From the NCBI GenBank assembly GCA_018433585.1, contig JAHDQW010000001.1, forward strand, positions 372,001 through 436,000: DNA of 64,000 nucleotides, given 5' to 3'. Shown here one piece after another: positions 37,955 to 46,887 of the stretch. This DNA comes from Candidatus Praeruminimicrobium purgamenti. Its GTDB lineage: Bacteria; Elusimicrobiota; Endomicrobiia; Endomicrobiales; Endomicrobiaceae. A program made the position numbers and the translations under genes. The notes under the pieces are model-generated. The model was not told where the DNA came from and searched no databases. It worked only from the letters and a program-made list of their open reading frames with translations. Within the stretch, counting starts at the first letter, position 1. Each line of letters starts with the position of its first letter.

Positions 37955-38785
37955 ATGGAAAAGAAAAAAATAACGCTGGCAGATTTAGATACTTTGAAAA
38001 GAAGTTTTCAAAGCAAAGGGCTCCATACTGTCTGCCAGACTGCAAAGTGCCCCAATATCGGCGAATGTTTTAAGAATAAAACGGCAACATTTATGATATC
38101 CGGCGATATTTGTACAAGGAACTGCTCTTTCTGCGCGACCGGACACGGGAAACCGCTTCCTTTGGATTTAGACGAGCCTGAAAAAATAGCTTTGACTGTG
38201 AAAAATTTAGGTTTAAAATATGTTGTTATAACATCCGTTACAAGAGATGATCTTTCTGACGGCGGAGCTGAACATTTCAAAAAAGTTTCTGAAGCAATAA
38301 AAAACACAATACACAATATTAAGCTTGAAGTATTGGTTCCTGATTTTAAAGGATCAAAAGAATCTTTGGATATTGTTCTTTCGTCTGGAATAGACGTTTT
38401 TTCCCATAATATAGAAACGGTTCCTTCTTTATATAAATTCAGAAGCAGCGCTGAATATCAGAGATCTTTGGCTGTTTTATCATATGCAAAATCAAAAAAA
38501 ATTATTATAAAAACCGGTATTATGCTGGGGCTCGGAGAAACAGAAGATGAACTTATGCGCGTTTTTTTTGATTTAAAGAATATTGATTGTGATATTTTGA
38601 CGATAGGACAGTATCTTCAGCCTTCAAAAAATAATGTTCTGCAGGTTAAAGAATATACAGAAGACGAATTTAAACATATAAGGCAAAAAGCTCTTGATGC
38701 AGGAATAAAAAATTGCGTATCGGGGCGGTATGTAAGAAGTTCTTATTTCGCCGAATCATCATATAATTCTTTATTTTCAGCATAA
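37955..38785 (+). CDS. lipA: lipoyl synthase
   Basis: This radical-SAM enzyme inserts two sulfurs into protein-bound octanoate. It has the auxiliary cluster motif CQTAKCPNIGEC (CX4CX5C), the radical-SAM cluster CTRNCSFC (CX3CX2C), and the C-terminal RSSYFAES that binds the auxiliary cluster. The length is 276 residues. The acyl donor step could be served by the LipM-like gene at 16372. No E2 or GcvH gene is visible in this window. The next gene starts one base downstream. Confidence 0.97.
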   Translation: MEKKKITLADLDTLKRSFQSKGLHTVCQTAKCPNIGECFKNKTATFMISGDICTRNCSFCATGHGKPLPLDLDEPEKIALTVKNLGLKYVVITSVTRDDLSDGGAEHFKKVSEAIKNTIHNIKLEVLVPDFKGSKESLDIVLSSGIDVFSHNIETVPSLYKFRSSAEYQRSLAVLSYAKSKKIIIKTGIMLGLGETEDELMRVFFDLKNIDCDILTIGQYLQPSKNNVLQVKEYTEDEFKHIRQKALDAGIKNCVSGRYVRSSYFAESSYNSLFSA

Positions 38786-38786
38786 A

Positions 38787-39131
38787 ATGGAAAAAAAATA
38801 TACGGCGTTGATAAATAACAGTATTGTTTGCGATAATATTTATCCGGCAGAAACTTTTTATGAAAAATTTAAAGGGTTAATGTTTTCTTCTTCAAACAGT
38901 AAAAAAATTCTTTTAATTAAAAATTGTAATTCCGTCCATACCTGTTTTATGAACTACAATCTTAATGTTGTTTGTTTAGATAAAAATTTTATAATAAACA
39001 AAATATTTTATGATGTGAAACCTTTCAGATTTATTTTACCTCAAAAAAATGTTTCTCATATTCTTGAAATTCCTTCCGGATGTGTTTTCGATATATCTGT
39101 CGGCGATACAATAAAATTTATACAAAAATAA
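38787..39131 (+). CDS. DUF192 family protein
   Basis: This 114-residue protein is built on the DUF192 fold: YEKFKGLMFSSS, KNCNSVHTCFMNYNLNVVCLDKNFIINKIF and ILEIPSGCVFDISVGD. These contain the family's HTCFM and E-x-P-x-G-x-V motifs. There is no signal peptide, unlike some relatives. The function of DUF192 proteins is not established. It lies one base after lipA and ends at a bidirectional terminator. Confidence 0.85.
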   Translation: MEKKYTALINNSIVCDNIYPAETFYEKFKGLMFSSSNSKKILLIKNCNSVHTCFMNYNLNVVCLDKNFIINKIFYDVKPFRFILPQKNVSHILEIPSGCVFDISVGDTIKFIQK

Positions 39132-39173
39132 AAGAAACAGCCGTAAATTTTAATTGACGGCTGTTTCTTTTTA
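39125..39173. terminator. bidirectional terminator
   Basis: A perfect 14-base stem, AAAGAAACAGCCGT (39131-39144) with ACGGCTGTTTCTTT (39157-39170), has T-runs on both strands. It serves the lipA-DUF192 unit from the left and the citrate-synthase gene from the right. Confidence 0.92.
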
Positions 39174-39185
39174 AGTTAATGCAAG

Positions 39186-40562
39186 TTATTTACATTTGTT
39201 CAATATATGTTTGTTTGTCAATTCTAAAAGTTCTTTATGCGTTAAAGGATTTACGCGGTCGCCCTGAAACTGTTTGTCTATTGCCGCCTGTATTTCCAAA
39301 AGTCCGGGATGCGTTTTTTCAAGTTTACGTTTTTTGTCTTTAAATTCAGGATGCTGCGTATTTATCCAGTAAGCTATTCCCGCAAGACCTGCTCTGTCTG
39401 TTATGGCAACTTCAGGAGGTCTGTTTAGAAGAGCATTAGTATCGAACACATTATAAATCTCCTGCTCTTTTAAAAGTCCGTCAGCATGAATGCCTGCTCT
39501 TGTGCTGTTAAAATGCGGGCCTACAAAAGGCTGCATATTAGGTATGTCATATTTCAATTCATATTTGAAATATTTTGCTATTTCGGTAATAACAGGAAGC
39601 TTCATTCCGTTGTGGCTTCCTCTTAATGCTATATATTCTATTGCCAAAGCTTCAAGAGGCGTATTCCCCGTTCTTTCTCCTATTCCCAAAAGAGTGCCGT
39701 TTATTCCGGAACATCCGTATAACCATGCAAATGTTGAATTTGTAAGAGCTCTGTAAAAATCATTATGTCCGTGCCATTCAAGCCATTCCGAAGGAACTCC
39801 GGCATGATGTGTCAAACCGTACATTATTCCGTTCACGTTTCTAGGCAGCGCAGCACCTGGATATGCAACTCCGAATCCGAGAGTGTCGCATGCTCTTATT
39901 TTAACCGGCATTTTCGCTTTCTTTGAAAGTTTCATAAGTTCCCTTGCGAAAGGAACGACAAAACCGTAAAAATCCGCTCTTGTTATGTCTTCGAAATGAC
40001 ATCTAGGAATAATACCTTCGTCAAGAGAGGCTTTTACTATGTCAAGATACATATCCAAAGCTTGTCTTCTTGTTTTTTTAAGTTTCAAAAAAATATGATA
40101 ATCCGAACATGACGTTAATATTCCTGTTTCTTTTATCCCCATTTCCTTTACTAATTTAAAATCATTTTTTGTCGCTCTGATCCATGATGTTATGATAGGG
40201 AATTTATATCCTTTTTCCTGACATTTTCTTACGGCTTTTCTATCTTTTTCGGAGTAGAGGAAAAATTCAGTTTGTCTGATCATTCCTTTAGGCCCGCCGA
40301 GTTTATGCATCAATTCAAATAAATGAACTATTTGTTCCACTGTAAACGGAGGAAATGCTTGTTGTCCGTCTCTAAAAGTTGTGTCCGTCATCCAAATGTT
40401 TTTAGGCGGATTCATAGGAACAACAGTATTGTTAAATCCTATTTTAGGAACATCTTTATATGAAAAAGTTTCTCTTAAAAGATTAGGTTCCTCGACATCT
40501 TGAAGTTCATAATTATATTCTTCTGATTCAAGAGTTCTTTTTGTCTTATTAAAAACTAACAT
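39186..40562 (-). CDS. Re-citrate synthase candidate (isopropylmalate/homocitrate synthase family)
   Basis: This 458-residue HMGL-type acyltransferase has the TIM-barrel start WMTDTTFRDGQQAFPPFT with the metal-binding aspartate, FEDITRADFYGF, WHGHNDFYRALTNS with the HxH metal ligands, and GIGERTGNTPLEAL. The long N-terminal arm (about 50 residues) and the absence of an obvious LeuA regulatory domain match clostridial Re-citrate synthase better than LeuA, CimA or NifV. It would condense acetyl-CoA with oxaloacetate for glutamate synthesis in an anaerobe. No leu, lys or nif genes are near. Homocitrate synthase remains possible. AAGGAGGG precedes the ATG. Confidence 0.72.
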   Translation of the reverse strand: MLVFNKTKRTLESEEYNYELQDVEEPNLLRETFSYKDVPKIGFNNTVVPMNPPKNIWMTDTTFRDGQQAFPPFTVEQIVHLFELMHKLGGPKGMIRQTEFFLYSEKDRKAVRKCQEKGYKFPIITSWIRATKNDFKLVKEMGIKETGILTSCSDYHIFLKLKKTRRQALDMYLDIVKASLDEGIIPRCHFEDITRADFYGFVVPFARELMKLSKKAKMPVKIRACDTLGFGVAYPGAALPRNVNGIMYGLTHHAGVPSEWLEWHGHNDFYRALTNSTFAWLYGCSGINGTLLGIGERTGNTPLEALAIEYIALRGSHNGMKLPVITEIAKYFKYELKYDIPNMQPFVGPHFNSTRAGIHADGLLKEQEIYNVFDTNALLNRPPEVAITDRAGLAGIAYWINTQHPEFKDKKRKLEKTHPGLLEIQAAIDKQFQGDRVNPLTHKELLELTNKHILNKCK

Positions 40563-40656
40563 TTTACCCTCCTTTATAATATGTATATATCCTGATAATT
40601 ATAATAATTTTTTGCTATTTATACAAATGTTTTTTTATTAAACAATAAAAAAAGAA

Positions 40657-40929
40657 TTAATTACTTTGTTTATCATATTTTATTTTTAATATTATCTGAG
40701 TTAAAGCCAGACAAAAAATCACTATATTTGCAATAAAAACAGGCTTGCTTCCTGTCAGAAATCCGTAGATTATCCATAAAAAAACGCCTGTGCTGAAAAG
40801 GGCAAACATTCCCATAGACACGTCTTTTGCCGATTTTGTTTTAAGCGTTTTTAAAATTTGAGGAATAAAAGCGATTGTTGTAAGAGTTGCCGAGACATAT
40901 CCTAATATTTCTATAAAAATCATTTCCAT
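40657..40929 (-). CDS. SemiSWEET sugar transporter
   Basis: This 90-residue protein has three membrane helices, forming one MtN3/PQ-loop unit that works as a dimer. The diagnostic segment is AFIPQILKTLKTKSAKDVSM, followed by LWIIYGF. SemiSWEETs move sugars down their gradient. The first ATG (40929) has GGAG seven bases upstream; a second ATG lies two codons later. It overlaps the end of the flavodoxin-ferredoxin gene by ten bases. Confidence 0.9.
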   Translation of the reverse strand: MEMIFIEILGYVSATLTTIAFIPQILKTLKTKSAKDVSMGMFALFSTGVFLWIIYGFLTGSKPVFIANIVIFCLALTQIILKIKYDKQSN

Positions 40930-41708
40930 TTTATATCTCCGAGAGGCAGGCCGGTATGTGTTTTGTTTTTATATAGAAAGCGGCTTATAATTGCTTTTTG
41001 AGGGCAAAAAGAAACACATCTCAGGCAAAACTGGCATTTCGTAGAAAAAGCAGGATATCCTCCGTTCATCGTTATATTTTCAACGGGACAAATTTCCGAG
41101 CAAATTGCACATTTCGTGCATTTGTTTTTATCCAGTTGAAATTTTGCGATTTTTTGCGAAAACTTAGTTTTCCAAAGAGAAATAACAAATGTTGTTAATA
41201 TAAAAAACAAAGATGATATTATTGTCGGTTTTACTTTAGAAGAGTTGTTTTCTGCTATTGATTTTGCAAAATTTTCGACTTTCGGAAGAGTCTTGCTTAA
41301 TTTCAACGCTTTTTTATTGTCATTTTCCACAAGCAGGAAATTGTTGGGCATAATAAATTCTGCAGATGCTATAACGGCGTAATCTTTTTTTTGCAGAATT
41401 TTACCTATATGCGCAATCATCTTCAAAGAACTGTCTCCCATACTGTTAAACAAAAAAACTTCTGCGCCTTTACCGTCAGGCAGGCTGTCAATCCATTTCC
41501 TTACAAAAGGATATGTATTCCAGCAGGCAACCGTAAAACCTATGCCTATCGTCGAATTCAGATTTATTTCCGCCGGATTTACTCCTTCCATTCTGTGTAC
41601 TTTCGAAAAACAAGAATTTTCATTCAGAACATCAGATATTTTTTTAGCTATCAGAAGGGTGTTTCCTGTGCCTGAAAAAACATAAATGTCAACGTTTTTA
41701 TTTTGCAT
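40920..41708 (-). CDS. EFR1-type flavodoxin-ferredoxin protein
   Basis: This 262-residue protein starts with a flavodoxin-like FMN site (YVFSGTGNTLLIAKK). It continues through a helical middle with one possible membrane-like stretch (about residues 170-190). It ends with two 4Fe-4S motifs, CTKCAICSEICP and CQFCLRCVSFCP. EFR1 proteins are common in anaerobes and probably shuttle electrons; partners are unknown. The ATG at 41708 has AAGGAG at good spacing, whereas the frame could extend ten codons further. It overlaps the end of mnmG by 11 bases. Confidence 0.85.
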   Translation of the reverse strand: MQNKNVDIYVFSGTGNTLLIAKKISDVLNENSCFSKVHRMEGVNPAEINLNSTIGIGFTVACWNTYPFVRKWIDSLPDGKGAEVFLFNSMGDSSLKMIAHIGKILQKKDYAVIASAEFIMPNNFLLVENDNKKALKLSKTLPKVENFAKSIAENNSSKVKPTIISSLFFILTTFVISLWKTKFSQKIAKFQLDKNKCTKCAICSEICPVENITMNGGYPAFSTKCQFCLRCVSFCPQKAIISRFLYKNKTHTGLPLGDIKWK

Positions 41709-43476
41709 TTTGGCTCCTTGAGAGTTTTTCAATAGCAATATTTAAGAAAACTATATCAGTAGGAGTAATACCAGGTATTCTATGGGCTTGTCCTAAAGTT
41801 TCAGGATTTATTTTTTCCAATTTTTCTTTTGTTTCTCTCGATAAAGAAGATATCGCTTTAAAATCTAGATTTTTAGGAATTCTTTTGTTTTCATATTTTG
41901 CAATTTTATTTGCATTAATTTCCTGTCTGTTGATATAACCTTTATATTTTGAAGAAATTTCAAATTCTTCCTGTACTTTCTGCATATTCCAAGGGAACAA
42001 TGCTTCATCTTCTGGCAAATTGTCAGTTTCTTTATCGTATATTTTTGCAAGCGTTTCTCTGTACAATTCAAATCTTTTATACATAGCATCTGAAATCAAA
42101 CCTATTCTGTGCCCGATGTCCATTAGCCTTAAATCAGCATTATCGCTTCTTATGCTTAATCTGTATTCTGCTCTTGAAGTAAACATTCTGTAAGGTTCGT
42201 CAACGCCTTTAGTAACCAGGTCATCTATAAGTATTCCTATATAAGCTTCATCTCTGTTCAATACCACCTGTTCTTTATCCAATACTTTCAAAGCGGCGTT
42301 TATACCTGCTATTATTCCCTGGCTGGCTGCTTCTTCATATCCTGTTGTGCCGTTAATTTGTCCGGCAAGAAACAAGTTTGAAATTTTCTTTGTTTCAAGC
42401 GTATGTTTAAGCTGAGTAGGCGGCACATAATCATATTCTATTGCATATCCGTATCTTATAAATCTTGCATTTTCCAGACCTTTTATTGAATGAAGAAGAT
42501 CTTTCTGTACTTTTTCCCCTAAACCCGTAAAAAGACCGTTGATGTAGACTTCCTTAGTGCTTAAACTTTCCGGTTCAAGAAATAACTGATGTCTGTTTTT
42601 ATCCGTATATCTTACAATTTTGTCTTCTATTGAAGGACAGTATCTTGGTCCATGCGCATCGGCTAGTCCGTTATACAATGAAGAATCGTCAATATTGTTC
42701 TGAATTATTTTATGTGTAGTTTCATTTGTGTAAACAAGCCAGCATGAAATTTGTTTCTTTGATTCCTGCCATTTCTTTATGTCTGTAAAATGAGAAAAAG
42801 GCATAGGAGGATTATCTCCTGGCTGTTCCGTCATAACTGAATAATCTACGGAATCTCCGTTGATTCTAGGAGGCGTGCATGTCGTAAATCTTTGTATTTC
42901 AAGTCCGCAGTCGTCTTTGAGAGAAGTTGAAAGACTGATGGAGGACATTTCGCTGAATCTTCCGCCGTCAAATTCGTTTTTCCCCACAAAAATTTTACCG
43001 TTTAAAAAAGTGCCTGTAGTAATAATCACAGATTCTGCCGATATTTCTTCGCCTATTTTTGTTATTACCCCTGTGACTTTATTGTTTTTTACGAGCAGTT
43101 TCGTTGCGGCTACCTGCAGAATATCAAGATTTTTTTGAGAAATAAGAGAATTTTGCATAAATATTGAATATAATTTTTTGTCGCATTGGGCTCTCGGAGA
43201 CCAAACGGCAGGACCTCTCGATTTATTTAATACTTTAAACATTATACCGGCTTTGTCGGTTATAAAACCCATTTCACCGCCTAAAGCGTCAATTTCCCTT
43301 ACCATTTGTCCTTTTGCTATTCCGCCGATTGCAGGATTGCAGGGCATATTTGCTATGGAATCAACATTTTGTGTAAGCAGTAAAGTTCTTAGCCCCATTC
43401 TTGCCGATGCCAGAGAAGCTTCACATCCCGCATTGCCTCCGCCGATTACGATTACGTCATATTTATTGTTTTGCAT
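41698..43476 (-). CDS. mnmG: tRNA uridine-5-carboxymethylaminomethyl modification enzyme MnmG
   Basis: With MnmE this FAD protein makes cmnm5U34 in tRNAs reading split codon boxes. The 592 residues show VIVIGGGNAGCEASLASARMG, NMPCNPAIGGIAKGQMVREIDALGG, GTFLNGKI, GQINGTTGYEEAASQG and FTSRAEYRLSIRSDNADLRL. All are hallmark blocks. The length is somewhat shorter than the usual 620-630 residues, at the C-terminus. mnmE is not in the window. The gene overlaps the flavodoxin-ferredoxin gene downstream. Confidence 0.97.
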   Translation of the reverse strand: MQNNKYDVIVIGGGNAGCEASLASARMGLRTLLLTQNVDSIANMPCNPAIGGIAKGQMVREIDALGGEMGFITDKAGIMFKVLNKSRGPAVWSPRAQCDKKLYSIFMQNSLISQKNLDILQVAATKLLVKNNKVTGVITKIGEEISAESVIITTGTFLNGKIFVGKNEFDGGRFSEMSSISLSTSLKDDCGLEIQRFTTCTPPRINGDSVDYSVMTEQPGDNPPMPFSHFTDIKKWQESKKQISCWLVYTNETTHKIIQNNIDDSSLYNGLADAHGPRYCPSIEDKIVRYTDKNRHQLFLEPESLSTKEVYINGLFTGLGEKVQKDLLHSIKGLENARFIRYGYAIEYDYVPPTQLKHTLETKKISNLFLAGQINGTTGYEEAASQGIIAGINAALKVLDKEQVVLNRDEAYIGILIDDLVTKGVDEPYRMFTSRAEYRLSIRSDNADLRLMDIGHRIGLISDAMYKRFELYRETLAKIYDKETDNLPEDEALFPWNMQKVQEEFEISSKYKGYINRQEINANKIAKYENKRIPKNLDFKAISSLSRETKEKLEKINPETLGQAHRIPGITPTDIVFLNIAIEKLSRSQNAK

Positions 43477-43774
43477 TTTTTAAATTACTCCCGTATTATA
43501 TATGTATATAAAATGTTTATAATACATTTACATCAGTTTTTTATTAGAAATATTAGAATTTATGTAAGATTTGTGTTTACATCTTTGTAAACTTTAATCG
43601 TTGTAATATTTGCCTGTTTTTAAGTATTCAAATAATTTTACAAGAATACTAATTTTTTAGCAAATAAGGATTGAAAAAAATTATATGATTAATTAGTCTA
43701 CAAGATAAGAAAAAATTTGTCAAATTGCCGCAATATCACAGCTGTTAAAATTTTAAAAAATATAGTTTAAGTCT
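43477..43774. other. AT-rich intergenic region between mnmG and accD
   Basis: About 300 bases with no supported frame, holding the divergent upstream regions of mnmG and accD. It contains runs of A and T and several TATAAT-like words. I see no structured RNA in it. Confidence 0.6.
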
Positions 43775-43803
43775 TTGAAATGTTTTGTATAATCTTGTAT
43801 AAT
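43775..43803 (+). promoter_or_regulatory. promoter of accD-folC-ROK-lptD
   Basis: TTGAAA (43775-43780), a 17-base spacer and perfect TATAAT (43798-43803), the latter preceded by TG as an extended -10. The accD ATG lies 58 bases downstream with GGAGGA before it. Confidence 0.75.
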
Positions 43804-43861
43804 CAGGCAGTTAGTTAGAAATTAATAATCTTTAATAAGAGCGGTTTGGAGGAATGTCATT

Positions 43862-44668
43862 ATGATGGTTGATCCGTCAACTTCAAGTAAGAAAAAAGGT
43901 TTACCGGAAGGACTTTGGACTAAATGCAAAAAATGTGAACAAATAATATTCCAGAAAGATTTTATAGAAAATTTTATGGTATGTCCTAAATGCGGATATT
44001 ATGTAAGATTAAATTCAACCGACAGAATTGATCTTCTTACAGATAAAAAATCATTTAAAGAGATAAATGCGGATCTTAAACCTGTAGATATTCTAGGATT
44101 TCCCGGTTATAAAGAGAAAAAAGATTCTTATAAAACAAACGATGCTATTTGTACCGGCGAAGCAAAAATAGGCGGATATCCGGTAATGATAGGCGTTATG
44201 GATTTTGAATATATGGGCGGCAGTATGGGCTCTGTAGTCGGAGAAAAAATAGTAAGATTAATTGAAAAAGCCATGGAAAAGAAACTTCCGGTTATAATAG
44301 TTTCTTCTTCGGGCGGCGCCAGAATGCAGGAAGGAATATTGTCTCTTATGCAGATGGGCAAAACCTCGGCTGCTTTGGCAAAGCTTGCAAAAAAAGGGCT
44401 TCCGTATATTTCCGTACTGGCAGATCCTACGACCGGAGGAGTTGCCGCTTCTTTTGCTATGTTGGGCGACATCATCATAGCAGAGCCTAATGCTTTAATA
44501 GGTTTTGCGGGGCCTAGAGTTATAGAACAGACAATAAGGCAGCAGCTTCCTAAAGGATTTCAATTGTCTGAGTTCCTTTTAAAACACGGTATGGTTGACA
44601 TAGTTGTTGAAAGAAAATATTTGAAAGACACGATAATAAAAGCGTTAAAGTTCTTTGTAAAGAAATAA
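43862..44668 (+). CDS. accD: acetyl-CoA carboxylase carboxyltransferase subunit beta
   Basis: The beta subunit carries the carboxyl transfer from biotin to acetyl-CoA, the first step of fatty-acid synthesis. The 268 residues have a zinc ribbon (CKKCEQI and CPKCGYY) and the crotonase-like core with [22 protein letters not shown] and [28 protein letters not shown] codons at 43862 and 43865 are both possible after GGAGGA. accA is not in the window. folC starts one base after its stop. Confidence 0.97.
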   Translation: MMVDPSTSSKKKGLPEGLWTKCKKCEQIIFQKDFIENFMVCPKCGYYVRLNSTDRIDLLTDKKSFKEINADLKPVDILGFPGYKEKKDSYKTNDAICTGEAKIGGYPVMIGVMDFEYMGGSMGSVVGEKIVRLIEKAMEKKLPVIIVSSSGGARMQEGILSLMQMGKTSAALAKLAKKGLPYISVLADPTTGGVAASFAMLGDIIIAEPNALIGFAGPRVIEQTIRQQLPKGFQLSEFLLKHGMVDIVVERKYLKDTIIKALKFFVKK

Positions 44669-44669
44669 A

Positions 44670-45950
44670 ATGATTTTTTCTGACGGTATAAACGAATATA
44701 AATCTATGGTTCCCGGATTAGGAAGAATAAAAAACTTTCTGTTTCAGTCAGGCATAGATTATAACAGTATTCCTTATGTACATATTGCAGGAACAAACGG
44801 AAAAGGTTCAACCGCAAAAATGCTTGCGGAAGTCTTGTCTTTTTCAGGCTATAAAACGGGATTGTATATTTCCCCTCATATAGTAAAAATAAATGAAAGA
44901 ATACAGATAAATGCTTTACCGGTTTCAGACGCGGCGCTAAAAAAAATATACGGAGAATATGCATCATTAATAGATAAAAATAAACTGACTTTTTTTGAAT
45001 CTATAACGGCATTGGCTCTAATATATTTTAAAAAAGAAAAAGTTGACATAGCCGTTTTGGAAACAGGTCTGGGCGGAAGATTTGATGCTACGAATGTAAT
45101 AACGCCGGCAGCCTGTATTATTACAAGTATAGATTTGGACCATAAAGAAATTTTAGGAAACACGCTGTCTAAAATTGCTTTTGAAAAAGCAGGTATTATA
45201 AAGAAAAATGTTCCTGTAATTTGCGGCAGAATAAAAAAGGAAGCATTAAAAGAAATTTTAAAAACAGCAAAATTAAAGAACTCTGAATCATATTTGTTCG
45301 GTAAAGATTTTAAAGCTCTGAATTTAAGTTATAATTGGAAAAAATATACGCAGAAAGTTGAGTATACCGGTTTAAAAACAAATTTAAAATTTGATTTGAA
45401 TTTGCTGGGAGCTTCTCAGGTTTACAACGCCGGTATGGTTTTGTGCGCATGTGAGCTTTTAAAAGGGCATGGTTTTAAAATAGATTTTCAAAAATTAAGC
45501 GATGTTTTTAAAAATATAGAGTGGAATGCGCGTTTTGAAGTAAGAAAGCTTAAATTAGGGAATAAAAGAATAACTTTAGTTATAGACGGGTGTCATAATT
45601 TACAGGCGGTAGATAATTTTTTGCAGTTATATAAAGAAAGTCCTTTTTCCGGAAAAAGAAACAAACTTATTTTTGCCGTAATGCAGGAAAAAGAATATAA
45701 AAAAATAATAAAAAGAATAAGTCCTTTTGTATCGACTGTAAATTTAGTTGATATTAATAATGGCAGAGCCGTAAAAACAGAGGAATTAAGAAAAGAATTT
45801 TTAAAGTACAAAGACGCGGAAAACGTTTCGGTATATGAAAGTATTGAAGACTGTTTAAAAAATGCCGTTAACAATGATGTGTTGTTTTGTTTGGGGTCGT
45901 TTTATTTGGCAGGTAAGATTATAAAATTTATAGAGGAAAAAAATGTCTAA
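44670..45950 (+). CDS. folC: folylpolyglutamate / dihydrofolate synthase
   Basis: This Mur-ligase-fold enzyme adds glutamate to folates. The 426 residues show the ATP loop AGTNGKGSTAKML, GLYISPHIVKINERIQIN, LETGLGGRFDATNV, FEKAGIIKKNVPVICG and a C-terminal DGCHNLQAV. The family's NP in DGAHNP-type motifs is altered to NL. accD-folC is a common pair in bacteria. Its stop overlaps the ROK gene start by eight bases. Confidence 0.95.
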   Translation: MIFSDGINEYKSMVPGLGRIKNFLFQSGIDYNSIPYVHIAGTNGKGSTAKMLAEVLSFSGYKTGLYISPHIVKINERIQINALPVSDAALKKIYGEYASLIDKNKLTFFESITALALIYFKKEKVDIAVLETGLGGRFDATNVITPAACIITSIDLDHKEILGNTLSKIAFEKAGIIKKNVPVICGRIKKEALKEILKTAKLKNSESYLFGKDFKALNLSYNWKKYTQKVEYTGLKTNLKFDLNLLGASQVYNAGMVLCACELLKGHGFKIDFQKLSDVFKNIEWNARFEVRKLKLGNKRITLVIDGCHNLQAVDNFLQLYKESPFSGKRNKLIFAVMQEKEYKKIIKRISPFVSTVNLVDINNGRAVKTEELRKEFLKYKDAENVSVYESIEDCLKNAVNNDVLFCLGSFYLAGKIIKFIEEKNV

Positions 45951-46884
45951 ATTCTATTTGGGTATAGATATGGGCGGTACCAGCATAAAAATTGCTGTTG
46001 TTGACGATAAAGCAAATATTCTTGAAGAATCTTCTTTAGATACTGACATAAAGGCTCAGCCGAAAAAAGTTATTAATGATATTGTTAATGCCTGTAAAAT
46101 TTTAAAATATTACGGTAAGGTTAAATCAATAGGCATAGGTATTGCCGGAGATATTGATTTCAAGAAAGGAATAGTGAGATTTTCCCCTAACTTGCCCAGA
46201 TGGAAGAATGTTCCGTTGAAAAAAGAAATTGAAAAGACAACAAAAAAAACTGTTTTAATCGATAATGACGCAAATACGGCGTGCATAGGCGCTTTTTGGC
46301 TTGATCTCAAATCAAAATCCGACAATATGATATGTGTGACTTTGGGCACGGGCGTAGGCGGCGGTATAATAGTAGATAAAAAACTATACCGAGGAAATAC
46401 GGGAACTGCAGGTGAAATAGGGCATATGACTCTGGAAGTCAACGGCAATAAGTGCAATTGCGGAAATTTAGGCTGTGCCGAAACTTATATCGGAGCTAAA
46501 TATCTTGTCAACCGCGCCGTAGAACTGATGAAAACAAAATCTTCAAAAAATATATTAAAGCTGAGCGGCAATAATAATTCAAATATAACTCCTAAAATAT
46601 TATCTGCTGCGGCAGCGGCAGGCGATTTGACGGCAAAGCAGATTTGGTCGGAAGCAGGAGAAAAATTGGGCGTTTTGCTGGCGAATATTATAAATTTTTT
46701 CAATCCGGACAGCATTGTTTTATGCGGAGGCATCAGTAAAGCAGGAGAAGAATTATTGAAGCACGCAAACAAACAAATAAAATCAAGAGCATTTAAAACT
46801 GCGGCTGATTCATGCAAAATCGTAATTTCAAAATATACAAACAAACTCGGCGTAGTCGGCGCAGCAATGCTTGTTAAAAATTAA
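45943..46884 (+). CDS. ROK-family sugar kinase, glucokinase-like
   Basis: This 313-residue ATP-dependent kinase has phosphate-1 LGIDMGGTSIKIAVVDD, the ROK signature region LGTGVGGGIIVDKKLYRGNTGTAGEIGH, and the zinc motif CNCGNLGCAE. The catalytic aspartate lies in DNDANTA. Glucose is the likeliest substrate, but ROK kinases also accept GlcNAc or mannose. It overlaps folC and precedes lptD by three bases. Confidence 0.9.
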   Translation: MSKFYLGIDMGGTSIKIAVVDDKANILEESSLDTDIKAQPKKVINDIVNACKILKYYGKVKSIGIGIAGDIDFKKGIVRFSPNLPRWKNVPLKKEIEKTTKKTVLIDNDANTACIGAFWLDLKSKSDNMICVTLGTGVGGGIIVDKKLYRGNTGTAGEIGHMTLEVNGNKCNCGNLGCAETYIGAKYLVNRAVELMKTKSSKNILKLSGNNNSNITPKILSAAAAAGDLTAKQIWSEAGEKLGVLLANIINFFNPDSIVLCGGISKAGEELLKHANKQIKSRAFKTAADSCKIVISKYTNKLGVVGAAMLVKN

Positions 46885-46887
46885 TAG

